NCBI GenBank assembly: GCA_964591375.1 | Contig: CAZQAU010000044.1 | Coordinates: 1-8,951, forward strand | Origin: CAYYYG01 sp964591375 | GTDB taxonomy: Bacteria > Patescibacteriota > Microgenomatia > UBA1406 > GWC2-37-13 | Length of the DNA: 8,951 nt | Direction of reading: 5' to 3' | Shown here: piece after piece, positions 4,471 to 8,951 of the stretch | Layout of the letters: each line of letters opens with the position of its first letter | Position numbering within the stretch: position 1 is the stretch's first letter | The notes under the pieces: generated by a model | Databases searched by the model: none | What the model saw: only the letters and a program-made list of their open reading frames with translations | Told to the model about the DNA's origin: nothing | Position numbers and translations under genes: made by a program

Positions 4471-6832
4471 AATTGTAATTTTCAACTAATAATCCATTAG
4501 TGGTCGTTAATCGTAGCAGCTTCATACCAGCAATTACCTCTTTTTGAATATCTTTTCGCTTAATACGAACAATCACTTTGGTCTTGTCTGATTTTGCTAT
4601 ATAGGCTAGCTCTAATTTTTTTTCTCCTCTAACGGAAAATAGCTGGTTTAATTCTTTAATCTGGCCTTTTCTGTCTGTCTGAGCATTTACTTCAAGTCTA
4701 TTATCATTCACCAATACCGGTTTGGCACTATTGTATTGCAAGCTATAGATATTCAAAACTGCTTTTTTACCTCTTTCCCGATCTTTAATCCAAAGCGTAA
4801 GACTATTACCTGCCTGATCGGTTATGATAACCCGTTCCTGATCCCTTTTCAGCTCGGTTCTTTTTATAGCTGAGATACCCCCTGTATCTAGCCCTTGTAT
4901 CGTTAAATCGAACGTATTTATATCATATACAATTTCCGCCTCTGGAGGTGTTTTATCGATGGAAAAATCGATGGTTTTTAACGCTTCTGTATTACCGGCA
5001 TTATCAACCGAATAATATTGCACGGTATAATCACCTTCTTTTGAGAAATTTTGAGGTTCACGATAATCCAACCATTCTGTTTCTCCCTCTGGGTTTGTAA
5101 TCTTATAGGCAGTATATTCAACGCCTTGGTTATCCGAACTTGTAAATGTTAGCTGTACGGAGGATCTATATAGTTGAGATTGGCCGAGCAACCCTGCAAG
5201 CTTGGCGGAGGTAACAGGTGGAGAAATGTCGCGTTTTTCGCCGAACAAGGCAAACTGAGTCAGATGATTCATCGTTGCAGAGGCTTTTTTATTGGTCAGA
5301 TCAAGTGTAGTTGGTTCCTTTTGCCAGCTTATTCCGTCCTGACTAGAGTAAATACTTAATGTTTCCGGAAGTATTTGAGACAGATCATAATTGAGAAAAT
5401 CTACTATAAAGGTAAAAGGCTTAAGAAAACTGGTAATTACCCCACCAATGGCACTCTTTGCCTCTATATCATAGGCCGTTCCCACTGGAACCAGTTTGTC
5501 TTGGGAATCAACTGAGGTTACCTTCATACTAAGCTGTACGGGTTTATCGATTATGCCTGAAGGATACTGCAACGTAGCTTTATGGGTTGTAAATACACCG
5601 CCTTCCGGAGATACTTCACCCTCAGTACCGGGGAGTGCATGCTTCCAAAGATAATAGCTTTTATTGCCTGTTTTTTGGCTGCCGTAATAATCAAAAACAT
5701 AGGTAGCCCAGGGATCGGGATCAGGAGACAGCCAGCCGAATGGATCGGTTGCGCCATCAGGAACATTATCATCAAAGGTACCATCTTTGTTCTTATCCTG
5801 CACTACTCCAAAATGAATATGTGCGCCATTTTTACCTGGTGGATCCACATTTCCGGTAAAGCCTACCTTACCGATAGGCTGTCCCGCTAAAACCGATACC
5901 CGAGCGGCAGAATCAGTCGAAATCAGCCCTTCACTCATAAGATGCAGGTAGCGTGTCTGGTATCCATTAGCATGATCAATAAGGATCATATTGCCACACG
6001 GCTTACAACTTCCTACATATCGAGCAGTTCCTGCTGCAGCAGCTAATACTGCATCCCCTAATCTCACTTGCGCTTTTGCCGCATAATCATAGCCATCATG
6101 ACTTGAATAACTTATATCCGCTGGATTCGACTGTTTATAGGGAATTACTGTATCTTTATAATCGTTTTGTTCCTGAATACCACCGCCTAATATAGGGTAT
6201 TGATGATCAAAATATGCACTCATTGATAGCGATGCATCTACAAAACTCATCCCTTTACTTTGATAGTCCCATGGTAATTCCAAAAAGGGCGGAGGAGTGG
6301 GGATAGGAGTTTCGGTTGGAGTAGGGGATGGAAAAGGTGAGGGAGAAGGCGTCGGGGTATACGTAATAGGAGGAGTATTATCATAGACTATATACGATTG
6401 GCTTATCGTATGCGGTTTATAACACCAGTCAAGATAACGAACTAAGATTGAATTCATTCCTTTCTTCATATACTGCGTGATATCAATGGGCTCGGGATCA
6501 GGTTTAAAACTAAGACAGTTTGGACTATGAATATCGATGGTAGCTGTTTGAAAGCCCGTATCAGGATTTTGGATAACAAACTGAATAGTGTCACCTACCG
6601 ATGTAGCTCCGGTCCCATCGGCATTGTGACTGAAAAGTACTTTACCACCCTGAAAATTTACTCCAATATACTTGTAATATATAACCCGACCGTTACCAGT
6701 TGATCCGGCAGCCGTATACTCGAATCCGTCGGTGACTTTATAACCAGTAATCTCCGCATACGCAGTTCCTCCCATAAAAAGGTAGACTAATACGCTAACT
6801 AATAAGGCCGCAGATAGAATATATTTTTTCAT
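4460..6832 (-). CDS. Secreted M23-family metallopeptidase with multidomain surface architecture
   Basis: 790 residues from the ATG at 6832; a TTG three codons upstream is open but less likely. A signal peptide (1-26) ends in AYA. Residues about 27-152 form a beta-rich, possibly glycan-binding domain (Cys106, Cys137), followed by a Pro/Ser/Thr linker (about 153-182). The M23 (LytM-like) domain spans about 215-375. It keeps the HxxxD zinc motif (His245, Asp249), His297 in YLHL, and HIH (His338, His340) in GAHIHFG. A CKPC pair (276, 279) is inserted just before the usual GN-x-x-x-IDH strand. The C-terminal half contains beta domains, including an OmpL47/Ig-like segment with PPVTS and SVDNAGNTEA (about 539-628), then an unrecognised C-terminal domain. 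It should cut peptide cross-links of peptidoglycan outside the membrane, in cell-wall remodelling or attack on neighbours. It is the first gene of a unit with the PsbP-like gene. Confidence 0.9.
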   Translation of the reverse strand: MKKYILSAALLVSVLVYLFMGGTAYAEITGYKVTDGFEYTAAGSTGNGRVIYYKYIGVNFQGGKVLFSHNADGTGATSVGDTIQFVIQNPDTGFQTATIDIHSPNCLSFKPDPEPIDITQYMKKGMNSILVRYLDWCYKPHTISQSYIVYDNTPPITYTPTPSPSPFPSPTPTETPIPTPPPFLELPWDYQSKGMSFVDASLSMSAYFDHQYPILGGGIQEQNDYKDTVIPYKQSNPADISYSSHDGYDYAAKAQVRLGDAVLAAAAGTARYVGSCKPCGNMILIDHANGYQTRYLHLMSEGLISTDSAARVSVLAGQPIGKVGFTGNVDPPGKNGAHIHFGVVQDKNKDGTFDDNVPDGATDPFGWLSPDPDPWATYVFDYYGSQKTGNKSYYLWKHALPGTEGEVSPEGGVFTTHKATLQYPSGIIDKPVQLSMKVTSVDSQDKLVPVGTAYDIEAKSAIGGVITSFLKPFTFIVDFLNYDLSQILPETLSIYSSQDGISWQKEPTTLDLTNKKASATMNHLTQFALFGEKRDISPPVTSAKLAGLLGQSQLYRSSVQLTFTSSDNQGVEYTAYKITNPEGETEWLDYREPQNFSKEGDYTVQYYSVDNAGNTEALKTIDFSIDKTPPEAEIVYDINTFDLTIQGLDTGGISAIKRTELKRDQERVIITDQAGNSLTLWIKDRERGKKAVLNIYSLQYNSAKPVLVNDNRLEVNAQTDRKGQIKELNQLFSVRGEKKLELAYIAKSDKTKVIVRIKRKDIQKEVIAGMKLLRLTTTNGLLVENYNYED

Positions 6833-6899
6833 ATACCCCAATGTAATTTACAGATCAAAGAAGCTCCACGGACTATCTGCTACAAAATTTTTTGTTAGA

Positions 6900-6911
6900 T
6901 TGTAATTACAA
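6900..6911. promoter_or_regulatory. 12-bp perfect palindrome in the divergent intergenic region
   Basis: TTGTAATTACAA is self-complementary over 12 bp. On the minus strand it contains TACAAT (6904-6899), the same -10 hexamer as two other promoters here, though without a matching -35. If used, it would give the peptidase gene a leader of about 60 nt. It may be an operator, a promoter, or both. Confidence 0.35.
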
Positions 6912-6929
6912 GATATTTGCATCATTATT

Positions 6930-6959
6930 AGTAGATACGCGATTATTCGCGTATCTACT
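6930..6959. promoter_or_regulatory. Perfect 13-bp hairpin with tetraloop between divergent genes
   Basis: AGTAGATACGCGA (6930-6942), loop TTAT, TCGCGTATCTACT (6947-6959). There is no mismatch. A T-rich tract (TATTTTAATTTT) follows on the plus strand, like an intrinsic terminator, but no plus-strand gene precedes it. It sits just upstream of the MFS promoter, so an operator or a block to antisense transcription is possible. Confidence 0.7.
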
Positions 6960-6983
6960 GTATTTTAATTTTCGTTTCCGATA

Positions 6984-6992
6984 TGGTATGAT
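6984..6992 (+). promoter_or_regulatory. Extended -10 promoter for the MFS gene
   Basis: TGGTATGAT matches the extended -10 form TG-n-TATAAT with one mismatch. The -35 at a 17-bp spacing is poor (TTTAAT, 6964-6969), as is common for extended -10 promoters. The start codon is 31 bp further on. No Shine-Dalgarno precedes the ATG. Confidence 0.45.
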
Positions 6993-7023
6993 ATAGATTG
7001 TTATGAATAATAAATATGTATAA

Positions 7024-8268
7024 ATGAGAGGATATGTTTCTAAACGATATACAGCTTTAAAGTACCCGGATTTTCGTCTATACCTTCTGGGACAGGTTAT
7101 TTCGATGACCGGAAGTCAAATGCAGATTGTGGCGCTAAACTGGCATATTTATATACTTACAAATTCAGCCGCCGCACTGGGCCTTATCGGTCTGGTACGC
7201 TTTATACCTATACTCATTTTTTCTGCGTTCGGTGGAGTGGCAGCCGATTCGTATAACCGAAAAAAAATCATGTTTGTTTCGACCTCCTTTATGACTTTAT
7301 TTGCCGCAGTTCTGGCATTTATTACCCTAAACAATACGGTAAATGCCTTCTGGATTTATACATTAACAGTGTTAGCCGCAGGTGCAGCCGCATTTGATAT
7401 GCCGGCACGGCAGGCGTTTGTACCCAGTCTGGTTAAAAAAGAACATCTGGCAAATGCGATGAGTATTAACACAATAATGTGGCAGATTGCCACTATTGTC
7501 GGACCCGCTCTGGGTGGATTTGTTATCGCAAAATATGGCACCGGTGTGGCCTACGCATTTAATGCTGCCTCTTATATAGCTATTCTTATTGGCCTATTGT
7601 TTATAAAGTCAGATGGACATACGGGCAAAACAATGGGCAAAATGTCATTATTTGCAATTGTTGACGGATTTCGCTTTGTACGAAGACGAACGATACTATG
7701 GTCAACTATGATTTTAGATTTTTTTAGCACATTTTTTGCTTCTGCAACTTCACTTATACCCATCTTTGCCAAAGACATACTGGCGGTTGGCCCCCAGGGA
7801 GTGGGATTGTTATACGCGGCGCCTTCTGTAGGAGCCGTGATAGCAGGATTTACTATGGCTCATCTGGGAACCATTCGTAAACAAGGTAAGGTTTTGCTTG
7901 CAGGAGTAGCTTTTTATGCACTGGGAACGATATTTTTCGGATTATCGACCATTTTTGCACTTTCTTTTGGAGCTTTAATGATGATTGGAGCCGGCGATAG
8001 TGTCAGCGCCATCCTTAGACAGACAATCAGACAACTGGAAACAACTGATGAAATGCGCGGACGAATGTCGGCAATAAATATGATGTTTGTTATGGGAGGT
8101 CCACAGCTTGGGGAATTTGAAGCAGGTTTGTTAGCGGCTGCGATAGGAGGGCCTTTTTCCGTAGTCGTAGGTGGAGTCGGTACATTGGTAGCAGTTGCGA
8201 TAGTGGCGAAATATATTCCTTCTTTAGCTAAATATGACGGCCATCACGGGGAAACACCGATAGGCTGA
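7024..8268 (+). CDS. MFS transporter of the EntS/MFS_3 exporter type
   Basis: 414 residues, the usual length for a 12-helix major facilitator. The ATG is preceded directly by an in-frame TAA, so it is the first possible start. Loop 2-3 carries motif A (GGVAADSYNRKK, 70-81, with Asp75). After helix 4 comes FDMPARQAFVP (124-134), then LVKKEHLANAMSIN and VGPALGGF (159-166), all hallmarks of the MFS_3 group that includes the enterobactin exporter EntS and macrolide-efflux-like proteins. It acts in the cytoplasmic membrane, presumably as a proton-driven exporter; the substrate cannot be read from sequence, and no siderophore or antibiotic genes lie nearby. Its TGA stop abuts the stop of the convergent downstream gene with no base between. 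It is divergent from the peptidase gene. Confidence 0.9.
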   Translation: MRGYVSKRYTALKYPDFRLYLLGQVISMTGSQMQIVALNWHIYILTNSAAALGLIGLVRFIPILIFSAFGGVAADSYNRKKIMFVSTSFMTLFAAVLAFITLNNTVNAFWIYTLTVLAAGAAAFDMPARQAFVPSLVKKEHLANAMSINTIMWQIATIVGPALGGFVIAKYGTGVAYAFNAASYIAILIGLLFIKSDGHTGKTMGKMSLFAIVDGFRFVRRRTILWSTMILDFFSTFFASATSLIPIFAKDILAVGPQGVGLLYAAPSVGAVIAGFTMAHLGTIRKQGKVLLAGVAFYALGTIFFGLSTIFALSFGALMMIGAGDSVSAILRQTIRQLETTDEMRGRMSAINMMFVMGGPQLGEFEAGLLAAAIGGPFSVVVGGVGTLVAVAIVAKYIPSLAKYDGHHGETPIG

Positions 8269-8826
8269 TTACCTGTTTTTCTGCATATCTTCTTCAATAA
8301 GTCGGCGTAAATATACTGATTTAGGTATTTTTTTTCGTTTCGCAAGATCATCCAGATAATTGACAATTGCAGGAGTCACAAAAAAAGTAAAACGCAGATC
8401 GCTTTTTTGATTGGTATAGGAAATAAAATCTTCAATAATTGGTTTGACTGTATCGGCTGTATATCGTTCCGCAATGAGTTTATCATCTTTATGATGCTCC
8501 AAAAGTGATGGGGGATTACCCTCACTATAGAGCAACAGTACCGGCTTTCCTACTCTCAGAGCTAATGATATTTCATATCCGACACTGATACTGGGAAAGG
8601 TTGTTTCTGCGATCATAAAATCACAAGACCGAATCCATTCTTCCAATCGTTCATGAAACTGTAATCGCTGATCTTTAGTTTGTAAATGTATCTGAGACTC
8701 TTCAGTATTGATGATATGTTCTGCTATAACATCATGTTTTTTCGATTTTAAGATGTCCAGAATCATGAGATAATTATGCAAGAGCTGTTTCTTTGCCGCA
8801 ATTGATGCAGTAAAATATACTTTCAT
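8269..8826 (-). CDS. Nucleoside 2-deoxyribosyltransferase-like domain fused to a ribbon-helix-helix domain
   Basis: 185 residues. Residues 1-137 form a Rossmann-like fold of the nucleoside 2-deoxyribosyltransferase (NDT) superfamily: strand MKVYFTASI, then SCDFMIAETT with Asp69, then SVGYEISLAL in which Glu85 sits where the catalytic Glu of NDT is found, then GKPVLLLY. Residues 145-181 read as a ribbon-helix-helix: a strand (RFTFFVT), a helix ending in LDDLAKRKK, and a second helix after IPKS (VYLRRLIEED). This matches the CopG/Arc/MetJ pattern. The protein may cleave or transfer an N-glycosidic bond of a nucleoside or nucleotide and also bind DNA. The fusion suggests self-regulation. It has its own promoter with a palindrome in the spacer, and lies tail to tail with the MFS gene. 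True enzymatic activity and substrate are uncertain. Confidence 0.8.
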   Translation of the reverse strand: MKVYFTASIAAKKQLLHNYLMILDILKSKKHDVIAEHIINTEESQIHLQTKDQRLQFHERLEEWIRSCDFMIAETTFPSISVGYEISLALRVGKPVLLLYSEGNPPSLLEHHKDDKLIAERYTADTVKPIIEDFISYTNQKSDLRFTFFVTPAIVNYLDDLAKRKKIPKSVYLRRLIEEDMQKNR

Positions 8827-8845
8827 ATAGTTTTTAAGTGTTTAT

Positions 8846-8874
8846 ATTGTAACGAGCTTAGCTCTAAATTGCAA
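8846..8874 (-). promoter_or_regulatory. Promoter TTGCAA-N17-TACAAT of the NDT-RHH gene
   Basis: Minus strand: -35 TTGCAA (8874-8869), a 17-bp spacer, and -10 TACAAT (8851-8846), both close to the sigma-70 consensus. The -10 ends 19 bp before the ATG at 8826, so the leader is about 13 nt and has no Shine-Dalgarno. The region is shared with the divergent ABC gene. Confidence 0.7.
8854..8864. promoter_or_regulatory. 11-bp palindrome in the promoter spacer (operator candidate)
   Basis: GAGCT-T-AGCTC is a perfect inverted repeat with one central base, lying between the -35 and -10 of the NDT-RHH promoter. A repressor bound here would block RNA polymerase. The RHH domain of the gene's own product is the obvious candidate to bind it, but this is inference from position only. 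Confidence 0.45.
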
Positions 8875-8898
8875 ATTAAGTTCTATTTTTATTCCTTT

Positions 8899-8951
8899 AT
8901 GTATTCCTATGCACTCAGTGTATCAAATCTGGTAAAACGGTACGGCACATA
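8899..8951 (+). CDS. ABC transporter ATP-binding protein, N-terminus only
   Basis: From the ATG at 8899, 17 codons are open to the right edge and read MYSYALSVSNLVKRYGT. The pattern 'L-x-V-x-N-L-V-K-R-Y-G' is the first beta strand and A-loop (Tyr after the Lys/Arg pair) found at the start of many ABC ATPases, about 25 residues before the Walker A motif. It is divergent from the NDT-RHH gene with 72 bp between them. No Shine-Dalgarno is visible. The call rests on a very short stretch, and the transported substrate is unknown. Confidence 0.65.
   Translation, partial: MYSYALSVSNLVKRYGT

Noticed and set aside
4471..4485. TTG start for the PsbP-like protein at 4485
   Set aside because: An ATG five codons downstream gives a better start, a normal basic N-terminus and a shorter overlap.
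3896..4745. 14-mer TGTATTGCAAGCTA present at 3896-3909 and 4732-4745
   Set aside because: A single 14-nt match in 9 kb of AT-rich DNA is expected by chance, and the second copy is ordinary peptidase coding sequence.
6833..6841. TTG start for the M23 peptidase at 6841
   Set aside because: The ATG at 6832 begins a textbook signal peptide (MKKY...), so the three extra codons are unlikely.
1..8951. CRISPR arrays, tRNA or rRNA genes, insertion sequences
   Set aside because: No regularly spaced repeat-spacer pattern, cloverleaf, rRNA core motif or transposase-like protein was seen on either strand.

Overview
The window is bacterial and gene-dense. It reads as standard genetic code: TGA closes the MFS gene and TGG encodes Trp, so the UGA=Gly code of Gracilibacteria/SR1 is not in use. 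Several traits together suggest an uncultured Patescibacteria/CPR lineage, perhaps Microgenomates: moderately AT-rich DNA, mostly no Shine-Dalgarno sequence, very short leaders, overlapping or abutting genes, and secreted proteins with Thr/Pro/Ser-rich linkers. Similar linkers also occur in Chloroflexi, so this placement is an inference and not certain.

Layout. (1) 1-1410, minus: the N-terminal 470 residues of a membrane-anchored surface protein with a ~150-residue Thr-Pro linker. It runs off the left edge, is more GC-rich than the rest, and has the only textbook ribosome-binding site in the window. (2) 1411-2062: AT-rich DNA with no convincing gene but several inverted repeats. (3) 2063-3631, minus: a secreted GH5 endoglucanase with a C-terminal CBM2, close to Acidothermus E1 (Cel5A). 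(4) 3734-3856, minus: a previously easy-to-miss 40-residue basic protein with its own promoter. (5) 3934-4470 and 4460-6832, minus: a two-gene unit in which a secreted multidomain M23 metallopeptidase is followed, with an 11-nt overlap, by a membrane-anchored PsbP/Mog1-like protein. (6) 6833-7023: a divergent intergenic region with a 12-bp palindrome and a perfect 13-bp hairpin. (7) 7024-8268, plus: an MFS exporter-type transporter. (8) 8269-8826, minus: a nucleoside 2-deoxyribosyltransferase-like domain fused to a ribbon-helix-helix DNA-binding domain, abutting the MFS gene tail to tail. (9) 8899-end, plus: the first codons of an ABC transporter ATPase.

Functionally, the left two thirds encode cell-surface or secreted proteins: a cellulase, a peptidoglycan hydrolase and surface proteins. 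These could serve attachment to and digestion of plant polymers or neighbouring cell walls. The right part is transport plus a possible self-regulating nucleotide-processing protein.

The most interesting observations are the NDT-RHH fusion with a palindrome inside its own promoter, and a second promoter with identical hexamers (TTGCAA / TACAAT), a dyad in its spacer and the same 19-nt distance to the start codon, driving the 40-residue gene.
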